A stretch of DNA of 64,000 nt from Chaetomium olivaceum. Lineage: Eukaryota > Ascomycota > Sordariomycetes > Sordariales > Chaetomiaceae. Below, in pieces: positions 44,263 through 54,363 of the stretch; the stretch's first letter is position 1; every line of letters starts with the position of its first letter. The stretch spans positions 86,603 through 150,602 of the forward strand of contig JAYWVB010000063.1 of the NCBI GenBank assembly GCA_039881045.1, written 5' to 3'. The notes under the pieces were generated by a model, which made no database searches, had not been told where the DNA came from, and worked only from the letters and a program-made list of their open reading frames with translations. Position numbers and translations under genes: made by a program.

Positions 44263-45386
44263 ATGGCGGTCGGCACGCTCGCCCTCTTTTACCCGGTGTT
44301 CCTGCCGATGAGCGCAGCAATCACCGCGTATGCAGGACATCGCGCGTGGCACGTCGACTGGCGCACGCTGTTGACGCACTTCTTCACCGGGCCGGGTCGC
44401 ACAAGCCGGGTCCTGTTGGCCTTTTTTATCCTACTTAACTGGAAGAGCATGCCTTTTGCATGGACTGTACGCTAAGCCCCCGCCCCCTCATCGGCCCGTT
44501 CTCCCCTCTCTGCCTGCCACTGAAACTGACTTTCGCGATTTCCCAGGTCCGTGTCTTCCACTCCTTCATCTACCACGCGCTGCGGCGGCCCAAGACGCTC
44601 CCGCAGCGCGCCCTCTTCCAATACGGCATCACCACCTCGCGCACCTCCCTTCTCGAGACCGACTACAACATCCACAAGAGCAACTCGACCTACTTCGCCG
44701 ACCTCGACGTCAGCCGCTCGCACCTAGTAACCCACCTGCTCGGCCCGGGCCTGCCCGTCATCGCGGCCAACGACAAGAACAAGATCGTGCGCGACAAGGA
44801 AGGCAACCTGGTCAAGGGCAGCCTGGGCGTCGGGCTGGGCGCCGTGTTCTGCAGCTTCCGCAAGGAGATCGCGCCGCTGCAGGGCTACGAGATGTGGAGC
44901 CGCCTCCTGGCGTGGGACCGCAAGTGGCTGTACGTCGTGACGCATTTTGTGGTCAAGGGCAAGGTGCGCCCGAACGGGGGGTGGAATGGGAAGGGCAAGA
45001 AGACGACGAGGAAGAGTGGTGCGAATGGGCAGCTGCCGGAGGATTTTGGAAAATATGTTATTGCTACGGCTGTCAGCAAGTATGTCTTTAAGCTGGGGCG
45101 GTTTACGGTACACCCCGCGCTGCTGATTGAGGCGGCCAAGATGCTGCCTGAGAGGCCTGGTGAGGGGTGGACGGGGGGCGAGACGGGCACGGGCACGCCC
45201 GAAGACCTGGGGGATCTGGAGAGTATGGAATTCCCGGAGGACGAGAGCGAGTGGGACTGGAAGAGGTTTGAGGCAGAGCGGAGGAAAGGGTTGCGGTATG
45301 CCGATCACTTTGCTGCCCTAGATGGGACAAATTCGTTATTTGATGGCGGTGAGGACGGCGCAGTTGGAAAGTTCCCGCTGGGGTGA
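44263..45386 (+). CDS. THEM6-like hot-dog (4HBT) family protein
   Basis: Two exons (44263-44466, 44547-45386), 1044 nt, 347 aa. The N-terminal 60 residues hold two hydrophobic segments (LALFYPVFLPMSAAITAY, VLLAFFILLNW), suggesting membrane anchoring. The hot-dog domain follows, with ETDYNIHKSNSTYFADLDVSR as its active-site-like strand, GVGLGAVFCSFRKEIAPLQGYE and WDRKWLYVVTHFV. This is the THEM6/4HBT_2 group, often mislabelled in fungi as 'capsule polysaccharide biosynthesis protein'. In human cells THEM6 is ER-associated and linked to lipid homeostasis. The Asp and His/Asn of the DYNIHKSN block correspond to the thioesterase catalytic loop, but activity is unproven. The C-terminal tail is acidic. 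The gene is unbroken, unlike those just downstream. Confidence 0.88.
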
Positions 45387-45723
45387 AGCGGGGAGAGCTC
45401 CGTGGAGCTAGTGAATAGAAAGAGACATAGATAGGATAGATGCAGAATACCTAATGATTACTTGTACTGATTCTATCCTGTCGTTCCACTTACGGGGCTA
45501 GCGGTCAGGTCGCGTCTTTGGTTTTAAGGTTTGAAGTGACTCACCAAATTTCCGATTTTCAACTCGTCTGTTCCCAGATACGGGGTTCCCAGTTCCCAAC
45601 TACCACATCTTTCATCCGTCCTTTTTGATACAGTACATACCTTCCACTTATCCTATATTCCACCCTTCCACCCACAGCCACGACCTCGAGATACACATCC
45701 CACTAATCTACAAAAACTTGACA

Positions 45724-46964
45724 ATGGCCATCTCAGATATATTCCAGCACGATACTCGTCACCATGACGATGACGATCGTCAACCCTGTCATGAAGATAA
45801 TTATCACCACCACGACAATGACCATCAACCTTACCCTGTCGCGGCGCAGTCAATTTCAATCAACCGCCTCGCCGCTCTCCATTCTCGCGAGCAGCTATTG
45901 GTTCAACCGCTGTTCTGGACCGACCGACAACCAACACTTTTTGGCTGTCGTATTCATTTTCGTGGTCAAGGTGGCGTTGTTGAAATAGTGACGGCCGCAA
46001 ATGCGCGAGTGACGAACTCGTTTCCCTTCTCGCCCGCCATCTAAACCGCCAAACGTACGGCGACCTGTTTCAAGACACCATCTGGAAACTTTTCAAATCG
46101 GTTTCTAGTAACGTCTCGGCGAATCTCGGGTGAGTATTATCGCAGCATTCTTCAATGGCTCGGGAACTTGCTAGATGGCAGGTACTAACACAATTCGTTA
46201 GACGAACCCACGAGATTCGTTTCTACTTCAACCAGCGCCCCTGCGCTGTCATTCCCATTTACTACTTCAAGATCAAGGCACTACAGGTCGCCTGCATCAA
46301 AACCAGCGAGACTGATCAAATGCGCCGCAGCGCGTTCAGCAAATTCGTCCGACAGGGCCCCGTCAAGGACTGGCCTGGGTTATACCGTTACAGAGCGTTC
46401 TGCAAACGCTACCAGTTTCCCTCGGCCGAGAAAGACCCTTACTTGGTTGCCTTAATCATCGGAATCGCCCAAACCATGCGAGGCGGCGCACGCGAACTAC
46501 GCCCGCCAGCCCGCGGCTATTACATCGTAAGTATTCCTTCCGTCTACGCCCGCCAACCTTCCATACCCCTCTGCTACGTCACCACAGAACTAACCCTCCC
46601 CCCCCTCTCCACCTCGCCAGGTCCGTGTCCTATTCGCTGGCACCGAACGCCCCTCGCCACTGCACGTCTTCGTGGCCTACGTGACACCGGCCTTTCTTGA
46701 GCGATTCGACTTCCCAGCCCAAGCACCGTTCTCAGCCGCGGGGCTCGACATCCACCACTGGCGCATCTCGCCGCACCGCTCGAGACGCTCCCGTGCCGGC
46801 TCATGCGGTGTCTGAAGCACGAGTGTTGCGGGGAGAGGCACGCGGGCGGTGGCGGTGGCCATAACGGGGGGTCTGCGTCTGGGTCTGCTGAGTCTCGGCA
46901 GAAGCGGAAGCGGGACGCTGATGATGATGGAGATTGCGCTGATGCGCCCTTGCCCAAGAGATGA
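45724..46964 (+). CDS. Unrecognised fungal protein with His/Asp-rich N-terminus and C-terminal KRKR, two frame breaks
   Basis: The start is ATG 45724 (MAISDIFQHD). The next 30 residues are dominated by His and Asp (HHDDDDRQ, HEDNYHHHDNDH). The frame shifts by one base near 45988 and continues as CASDELVSLLARHLN, then intron 46130-46201 (GTGAGT...TTAG). The second exon reads RTHEIRFYFNQRPCAVIPI and later KDPYLVALIIGIAQTMRGG. Intron 46528-46620 (GTAAGT...CAG) leads to VRVLFAGTERPSPLHVFVAYV. A second one-base shift near 46772 restores LETLPCRLMRCLKHECC and a Gly/Ser-rich tail ending in a nuclear-type KRKRDADD and PLPKR. Good splice sites and consistent codon pattern support a real gene. I do not know the family. 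Confidence 0.68.
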
Positions 46965-47127
46965 GTGATTTCACCTTGGGGTGTGCTATTATTTGTTATC
47001 ATCATGTCACGTCATTGTTTTATTCTTGAGATTGCTAGCAGGAGGATGTATGGGAACCATAGAGGTTGTCAGCTGCTGACTACCTTAGGTAATCAACTGA
47101 AATACACTAGATACCATAGTGATCCAT

Positions 47128-48237
47128 TTACATGGCCCCCGGCTGCCGTACGATCAAGGCCACGATGTTGTCAACCGCATTGCAGCGCCCGGTTATGCTC
47201 TTGAGATCAAACCACTGCGTAGCCCATAGCTCCACAAACTCGGTCATATTCCTCTCACCCTCCTCGGCGACCAGCTCTGCGACGTACGCATCGGAGATTT
47301 TGAACTGAAGGAAGCGCATGTATTGCCGCGCGGCCACGATGTAAAAGACACTACCGGGCCCCACAGATTAGCCAAGGCAAGGTACATGTACACAACTGGG
47401 GTGGAGGGTGGTTAGTTGCTCTCATCAAGCCCTTCACGACCATCCGCCTGGGCCAGGCTGAGACGCAGCGCGAGGGCCTCGCAGGTCAGCTGACCGAGAA
47501 GACTGTCGGTCAGCACCGGCAGCCCATCCTTGCCCTTGACATCACCGAACCGCTTCCTCGCCGCCACGAGCGCCGCGTATTGCGTGCTGTCGCGCTCGTA
47601 CCAGCCGTCTTCGTCGAGCCCCAACGATACCATGGCGCTGTCGGCCGTGGCGCGGATCCGGGCGCCGGCGCCGGTAGCGGCAGCCGGTGGGCGGGGGCCG
47701 TCGTGGAACTCGACCACGCAAGGCGGTCTGAAGTGGCCCAGCTCGTGTTGCGGCGGGCAGGCAAATGCCACGCACTCGACGAACGACGACGCCGCCTTGA
47801 AGGTTGCGAATTCCGGTGGGACTACTCGTAGCCGGCCAGGCTTGGCGTGGCGTAGCCGTGCCCCGTCGTCGCCCGTGCTGTCGTCGCCGAAGTACGACAG
47901 TGCAGCCCATACGGGCCCGGAGTAGTCTCCGTATGTGTGGACGAACACTGTCCGGACCATTGTCTGGTCGACCTTGCGAGGGCCCTCCACGAAGTCTTGT
48001 ATCTGTTGCTGGCTGTTTCGGGCATCCCTCGCTGTTTCAAATTCGTCCTGTAGACGGGCAGCATGTGGTTTGACTGTGTGTCCTTGCACACTAGGAGACG
48101 TGCGGCATAGAGTTCGGCGGTCGACCATTTGTCACCGGGCGGGATGTTCTCCAGTTGCTGATGTCTTTTGAGTTGGCTTCCTCAGTACGCTGAGCCTCGA
48201 AGGCGGCAATGTCGATGATTGTCTCAAAGTAAGACAT
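47128..48237 (-). pseudogene. Unrecognised protein, minus strand, three frame breaks
   Basis: It begins MSYFETIIDIAAFEAQRTEE at 48237. A shift near 48165 gives ENIPPGDKWSTAELYAARLL; another near 48060 gives the long frame containing DEFETARDARNSQQQIQDFV, MVRTVFVHTYGDYSGPVWAAL and a stretch to SLAQADG. A 45-nt intron at 47396-47440 (GTCGTG...CAG, with a CTAAC branch site) joins VVYMYLALANLWGP. A third shift near 47363 gives SVFYIVAARQYMRFLQFKI and the end NIVALIVRQPGAM. No signal peptide or motif is recognised; the protein looks soluble, alpha/beta and about 350 residues. The coding pattern on each side of the breaks is good, so this was a gene recently, or is one with sequence errors. Confidence 0.6.
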
Positions 48238-49388
48238 GTTGTGCCTGTATTTCACGTGGTGCAGCAGCTGATTGAAGAAGAGGCGTGGAAGAAATGCGTG
48301 TTGTGGGTGGGGTCATCTCAGATGTTGCGCATACAGTGAAAAGCAGAGAGCGAAGGAGCCCCTCAGAAAAAGAAATAAGACAGCGAGCCACTTTTGGCGG
48401 CACACTTGTTGGCCCGCAAATGCGTCGAATAGGTAGTTTCTGTTCTGGTTGTTTGTGGTTACATGTAGCATTGCCAATCCCAGAGCTGAACTTGGGTGAC
48501 GTTCAAGTCGGGCACCTTAATTGTCGGACTACGTATTCGAGGCCAATGCGGGAGGTCCGTCTCGAGGGGAGGGACCAAAAAAACACCCGATAAACACGAT
48601 GAAAGTTCGTGTGTACTGTTCTGAGTACATATCTAAATGGGTACAGCATTTCAATTCTAGGTCTGGTCTATCTTTTTTTTTTTTTTGTCCCCTTTGCCTC
48701 TCGTCTTTCCAACACTTTTTTTTTCCTCTTTCTTTTGTTTGGGTTCTCCAATTCAACACGATTCAACTCGATTCAACAATCTCTTTGTTACCGCTTTTCC
48801 TTTCGTTTCCTTTCCTTTCTTCTCGGCTGTACAGATTACTCGTACTCGAGTGAAAACAATGGACACAAGCGAGCTCCTTAGCCGGACATTCCCTTCCCTA
48901 TACGGATGCCAAGGCCCGAATTCTGAACTCCTATTTGTGGAAGTCAGCGCGGGAGTGGCTGAACCCCCCTGCGACGATCTGCGCTGGCGCCATCGGCCAC
49001 TAGCAGGGTTATCAGCTAATAAGTGGAAGACACAACTACCTAATGTGATGACCTAGCTATGTGCATAAACAATCACCTTCCAAGACAACTCAAACTAAGA
49101 CATTTCACCCCACGGGTTTTCACTCCCTTCGCATTCACCGCCATAACCTCGGTGCCCGAGATGAAACCTGAAGACCTGACAGCTCATCCCTTCCAAAAGA
49201 AGAAACAGAAATGAATACAAAAATCAACATGACTGCAGTCACTGTGACTGCACTCCAACCCCAGCAGCGCCCCGACCATCTCCATCTTTGAATCTTTTTA
49301 CAAATCTCCGAGTCCGAGTCCCACCAAAAGCCCAAAGACCAAAACCCGCTTCAGCCGCCCCAACCGCCAAAAAAAAAAAACAAGAAAA
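48238..49388. other. Spacer with T-rich low-complexity DNA
   Basis: T-rich and CT-rich tracts lie at 48660-48840 (including a run of about 15 T). No coding sequence is supported. The 3' end should carry the promoter of the hot-dog relic. Confidence 0.5.
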
Positions 49389-50018
49389 ATGGCCCTCCAA
49401 CAAACCAGCACGGCCGAGGCCGACCAGCAAATAGCCTTCTTCCAAGCCATTCCCTGGTGCGCCGCCCACCTGTCTGGCAGCACCCACACACGCCCGTGGC
49501 GATGGGCCCCTCGCTCACCCAGCGCCGCCGCCAGTTCCCGCGCGACGTTTTCTTGTCGCACACGCTCAACGCCCCGGGGGCCCTCGTCGCCCTCCTCAAC
49601 TTCTACTCCCCGCAGCGCGCGTCCGTCGCCGACCCCAAGGGGCCCCTCGGCCCGGAACCGCTGATTGCCCGCATCCGCGCCTTCGCCGCCCTCGGGCCCA
49701 TGCTCAACGGCTGGGACGGCGTGTGCCATGGCGGCGTGGTGGGCACGCTGATGGACGAGACCATGGCCCAGGTCTTTGTGGCGAACCAGACCATGGCCTG
49801 CTGCCGGATGTCCCGTCATGACCGTGTATCTGAATACGCGCTTCGTGAAGCCGGTGAGGACGGGCACGGCCGAGGAGCCCGCCGTGGTGATGGTCACGGC
49901 AAAGATTGTGAAGAGGGAGGGGAGGAAGTTCTTTTTGGAGACCGATGTGCAGGATGCGGAGGGCGCTGTGCTGGCGAGGGCTGAGGCCTTGTTTGCGATG
50001 CCGAGGTCCATGTTGTAG
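49389..50018 (+). pseudogene. PaaI/THEM4-like thioesterase relic, frame broken by an AC slip and one or two further indels
   Basis: The N-terminus MALQQTSTAEADQQIAFFQA starts at 49389. Near 49484 an extra AC in an acacac run shifts the frame into PVAMGPSLTQRRRQF and the hot-dog core NGWDGVCHGGVVGTLMDETM, the HGG..G...DE motif of 4HBT enzymes. Around 49785-49815 one or two more indels move it into VMTVYLNTRFVKPV, the second hot-dog strand, and the end RAEALFAMPRSML. The total would be about 205 aa. The family hydrolyses acyl-CoA thioesters. The HGG and DE residues are intact, so the loss, if real, is recent. No intron explains the shifts. Confidence 0.75.
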
Positions 50019-50501
50019 GGCCTGCGGGTGGGGTGATTTACTACATATTGGGGAAGGGAAAAGGGGGTTGCATCTATCTGGGGTGATACAACGAGTTTGG
50101 GTGGGCGGAATACTCAAGGCAGGGTTTGTTGGGTTTGGAGTTTGGAGATTCATTCGTTGCATTGTTTACTATGTCCAGGTTTCGAAGAGAGCATTGACCG
50201 GGGGGTCATTACATACAATACTCTACAATAAAATAAAAACCAATTCACTATCACACGTTGCCCAGCCGGAGGGTCAACACCGAGTACAACCCATCTCCAT
50301 CGTCAATGTCACCTCGATTTCATGCACCCCAGAAACCAGGATGCGCGCGAGACAAACAGGCCACGGCAGAGGGGGATTAGCCTAAAGCAACAAAACCCCC
50401 CTGAATTTCCACGAATCCAGGTTCGGTTGGTGTTTAGAGACACCTTGTAATAAATGCCGACGCGGGACCCATAATTCCGTGAGCAAGCCCGGTTCGCAGA
50501 C

Positions 50502-50507
50502 TATAAA
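50502..50507 (+). promoter_or_regulatory. TATA box of the HEISH-protein relic
   Basis: ctataaaggggg sits about 140 nt before the ATG region at 50642 and is followed by repeated cacacctaccta words typical of a fungal leader. It is one of the clearer TATA-like elements in the window. Confidence 0.45.
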
Positions 50508-50641
50508 GGGGGCCAGAATTGAACTACACTCTCAAGAGGGGAGTCTACACCACACCACCCACACCTACCTCACACCTAACCTACCTCACACCTACCTACC
50601 GACCTACCCATACCACAACCACCGCATCCACCGCCACCGCC

Positions 50642-51139
50642 ATGGCGCATCCTCCTGACCCTCCTCTGGGCCTTCACGGCGCTGAGCAGCGCGACGCTCA
50701 CCTTCACGCTGCAGCGGGCGGGCAGCCCGACGTCGGACCAAAAACGACGCCTACCAGCGCAATCCAGTCGGCCATGACGGCGGCGGTGGCGCGGTACAAC
50801 CGGCTGGCGCCGCGGGCCGGCAAGCGGCTGACGGTCGAGTACAACCCGTCGGTGGCGACGGCGGACGGCAACTTCAACGGCAACATCCGGTTCGGCGCCA
50901 ACCGCGCCTACATGAACGAGCGCACGGCGCTGCACGAGATCTCGCACACGCTGGGCATCGGCCAGACGCGCGCCTTCGACGACCGCTGCGCCGCACAACT
51001 GGCCGGCCGCCACCCGCCTGCTGCAGTCGTGGGACGGCCAGGGCGCCAAGATCAATTGTGGCGGGGGCCATATCTGCCGTATGGGTTGAATTATGATAAT
51101 GAGATGAGTGAGACGAATGCCGGAGGCATTGTAAGCTGA
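50642..51139 (+). pseudogene. Secreted HExxH metalloprotease-like relic, frame broken at least four times
   Basis: Three plus-strand frames alternate. One gives a signal-peptide-like ILLTLLWAFTALSSATLTF near 50650-50710; the next gives SAMTAAVARYNRLAPRAG, NPSVATADGNFNGNIRFGAN and ERTALHEISHTLGIG near 50930, with HEISH fitting the HExxH zinc motif. The frame then moves again to NWPAATRLLQSWDGQGAKIN (51000-51060) and to PYGLNYDNEMSETNA (51080-51120). Breaks are near 50650, 50735-50755, 50995 and 51075. The likely ancestor was a small secreted zinc peptidase-like protein; the C-terminal end after ETNA is missing or diverged. Peptidase activity is inferred from the motif alone. Confidence 0.65.
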
Positions 51140-51959
51140 TTGATGCTATGTTGGGGGATGGCTGGCTGGTTGAGCGGGGAAAGGCGAGGGGAAGCAGTGG
51201 GGGGGGGGGGGGGGAGGGAGGGGGGCAGTTGGGAAAAAAGGGGTCGTTGACTCGGGATGTTTTCGTTGGAATTGGTGCACGAGTTGGTTCCGTGACAGTA
51301 CCCTCCCATCCCCCCCCATTCAAAGAGTGTCCATCCTGAACACTCCAAGCAGACCTCATATAAACTCGGGAAAGCAAATCCCAAAGTGACCCCACTGCCC
51401 TCTGGAGGTTGACATATGGTTCGACCGTTCGGACATGTTGCATAGCGGCGAAAACCCACTCGGCGCACCACCATTGCGAGTCGTTTAGACCGTCGTGTTC
51501 CCACTGCGGACTGTTGAAGGGTACGGAGTTGCTTTACCCAGGGCAGGGGCTTGGACTTATCCGGGTTGGCGTTGTGAAGTGCTGATCTGGCTTGTTCTTG
51601 AGCGCTCAGGTCTGGCGCGGGCCATCAAGTTGGCTGGTAGCGTTTCCCCTTGGTCAGGTAGTGGTAACCGTCTTCGTTGTGGTAGTCGAGAAATCGATCG
51701 AATTTCCACTTTTTTTTACTACTACTCCTCCTGTGCCGTCTTCCCGTTCCAGGGCGCGGCTGGAAATGTTCTGAGAGTCGGTTCGTCGGTTGCGGAGTGT
51801 AGTAGCGAATGGTAGGATACAGAACAGACCCTTATTCCTTCGGGCAGTTCTAGGGCACGGGCGCGCGGGTAGAAGGCGGGTTTTGTATCGTCTTGCCCGC
51901 TTATCGTCTCTTTTCTTCGTCGGTCTGTTGGTTCTCATGTTCCGAGTGCTGACAAACAC
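51140..51959. other. Spacer between the HEISH relic and the gypsy relic
   Basis: It contains a G-rich run at 51203-51230. No supported gene, RNA or repeat. Confidence 0.45.
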
Positions 51960-53480
51960 TAGCTACCCCATCGAGCATAGGAGGCATCCTCGCGATGAGC
52001 GTTGGCGTTTTGTTCGTACCGCTGGGTGGCTTCGGTGGACAGGGCTTTCAGTTGGGTTAGATCCGATCAAACCGGTCCGCAATAGTATATGCGCGTATAA
52101 ATCCACTCTTTTGCCGCGGAGTCTTATCTGGAGAGCATGGAGTTTCGGGGCTCGAATCCCAGGCGCAGGTCGAAGCTATAGTTGGCGAACAATGGCGAGA
52201 AGCCCGTGGTTTTGCTGGCCGTGTTGTTGGAGATGAGCTCGGCGAGCGACAGCCAATCAACAACCCAATCGACCCAATCATCCTAGTGGAAGTTCATGAA
52301 TACCCGTAGGTATTGTTCCATAATGGCGTTGACCAGTTCCGTCTGGTCGTCATTTCCAGGCGGAAGGCCGAGGACGGTTTCAGGGTAATTGACAGCCGTG
52401 CGGACAGCTCCCCCAGAATTCCGAGACGAACTGGGTTCCGCGGTTAGAGATAGTTGTGTCTCGAGCACCGTTAAGGGCGTAAACCTGCGCTACAAATTGA
52501 TCTGCTAACTCTTCTGTAGTCAGGCTAGTGACCGGGATGAGATGTCTACTCTTTATCGGCCCACAGACGACGATAGCAATGCGTTTATATCTGCGGTCCG
52601 TTCGTTTGTAGTCAGTCAGCGGTTTAATGTGGTTGACCGATATATCTGACCAGGTACGGAGTGGGACTATGAGGGGGGTGTAGGAATCCGGTGGGTGACG
52701 TCTGGTGGTCCTTCGTTCTGACGCAGAGCTCCCGGCAGTAGATTCGACCTTCAACCACCTTTCAGTGATCAGTTTTGGGCAGTACCGCTTTGTCGGAGCG
52801 GTCTGGTGGCAGAACTAGCTATCGGTTCTTGAGGCGGTCATCGTCAACATCCGCGCGAGCCGGGCAGTCCTCCGGCTTTTGGCTAAGGGCGTCGGGGAGG
52901 ATGGCCTTGGAGCCTGGGCGATACCTGATTTTGAGCCTGAACCTGGTCAGGAATTCCGACCAGCAGACTTGTCGCTGGTTTAGCGCCTTGTCATGGTGAA
53001 GTATTCTAGGTTCTTGTGATCCGTGAGACGTCGTACGGCTCCTGGGTTCCTTGGAGTTCCGGCCGCCACTCTTCCAGGTACTTGATGATGGCTAGAAGTT
53101 CCTTGTCGTAGATTTCGTAGTCGCACTCTGCGGCGTTGTGCTCTGCCGAGAAGTACGCTACGGGTCGTAGCACGCCTTCGTCAACGTCGTAGAGGTAGGC
53201 CGCGCATGTCTTGTCAAACAGATCAAAAAATGTGTGGTTGACGAAGGGCCGGAAGGAGGCTGTGTTGCAAAGGCCGAACGGCATCGCCATGACTTAAACA
53301 GGGCCAAACATGGCGATGAAACCTTATCTTCCGTGTATGTCCCTCTGCGATGTGAAGCTTGTCAAAGGCGGTGATAGTGTCCCGGCTTCGTGTAGGCCTT
53401 GGCACGGCAAGTGGCGTCGAGGGTCTCGCGGACCAGTGGTGACGGGTACCGGTTCCTGATGCCGCTGCTGAGGCCGTCCA
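51960..53480 (-). mobile_element. Ty3/gypsy LTR-retrotransposon relic (RT-RNase H-integrase), internally deleted
   Basis: Read on the minus strand from 53480. RT pieces come first (AFDKLHIAEGH near 53350, then MAMPFGLCNTASF near 53290). The RNase H part follows: VLRPVAYFSAEHNAAECDYE, YDKELLAIIKYLEEWRPEL, LEYFTMTRR. The integrase is at 52754-52280: LTDYKRTDRRYKRIAIVVC, ADQFVAQVYALNGA, ISNRGTQFVSEFWG (catalytic-core DRGxQF motif with D changed to N), NAIMEQYLR. The last piece ends LGFEPRNSML near 52150. The order RT, RNase H, integrase is diagnostic for Ty3/gypsy. RT residues run directly into RNase H (CAAYLYDVDEGVLRP) with the RT thumb missing. Stops and shifts are frequent. I found no LTRs. 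Confidence 0.85.
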
Positions 53481-54363
53481 CCACCTCCTCCATTTACCGA
53501 CCGCTATAGCGCGCACTCATTAGTCCCGGTAAATAACCTGCACCGGCAGCCCACAGAGCTGATCGCCTGGGCAATCCAACCGGTCAAACGGTTCGGGGGA
53601 GGGCCGTGGCTGAGTGGCTGGGTTGGTGGTATGCATGCGGAAGCTGGGGCGTGAAAGGGCGCGCGGACCTTCAAACCTTAGCCTTGCTCCGGCTGGGTGT
53701 CTCGGGAAGAAGGGGGCGGGGAGGAGGAAATGGTCATGCCACCGTCCTGGGCGTCTTCACGGAATAGGGCGCGAGGTCTGGGATTACATACATGGTGGCA
53801 GTCCAGTAGTGGGAGGAGTCGACGGTGAAGGTGCATGTCGTACAACTCGCCCGGTTTGCCGCGGCGTCGGCGTCTGGGTGGGAGGCTCCTCCTCTCTCCT
53901 AGGATAAGATAGTCATTGCTACAATAACCTTATGCTCGGCAAGGTTGACAGGCTAGTCGCTGCAAGGCTTGTTCACAAACCATAAAAGCTTTCGCTGGTG
54001 CACTATGGACCTTAAACAAAGCTGACAATGCTAAGGGAAGCGGGAAGCCTTGTTAGCGGTCGCTGTTGGAATGCGGCATATTCTGCTTCTTCTTTGTCAA
54101 CGTGAGCTTCCAGGCAACAGTTGGGTTTTATTTACGGTTATTCTTTGATTGTCCCATGCTCAGTAAGTCGGCGTCTCCGGGGGGGTGGTTGTCTAGATAG
54201 CTATTTAACGAAACGGCTACGCACTCCCCCAACGATTATGAATTAGAGTCCATCATCAGTCCAGCTAGAATACAATACATACAATATACAACACACAGAC
54301 AGAAGTCAACAAAAACATAAATTACACACATTCATCTCACCTACACGACATAACCAGCCAAAT
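53481..54363. other. Upstream flank of the APH-like gene
   Basis: No coding sequence is supported. An A-rich, CA-rich leader (54290-54360) precedes the ATG at 54364, which is typical of fungal 5' UTRs. Confidence 0.5.

Noticed and set aside
52125..52175. tRNA-like T-arm (ggctcgaatcccag)
   Set aside because: There is no acceptor stem, D arm or anticodon arm at the right spacing. On the minus strand it codes LGFEPRNS of the gypsy integrase tail.
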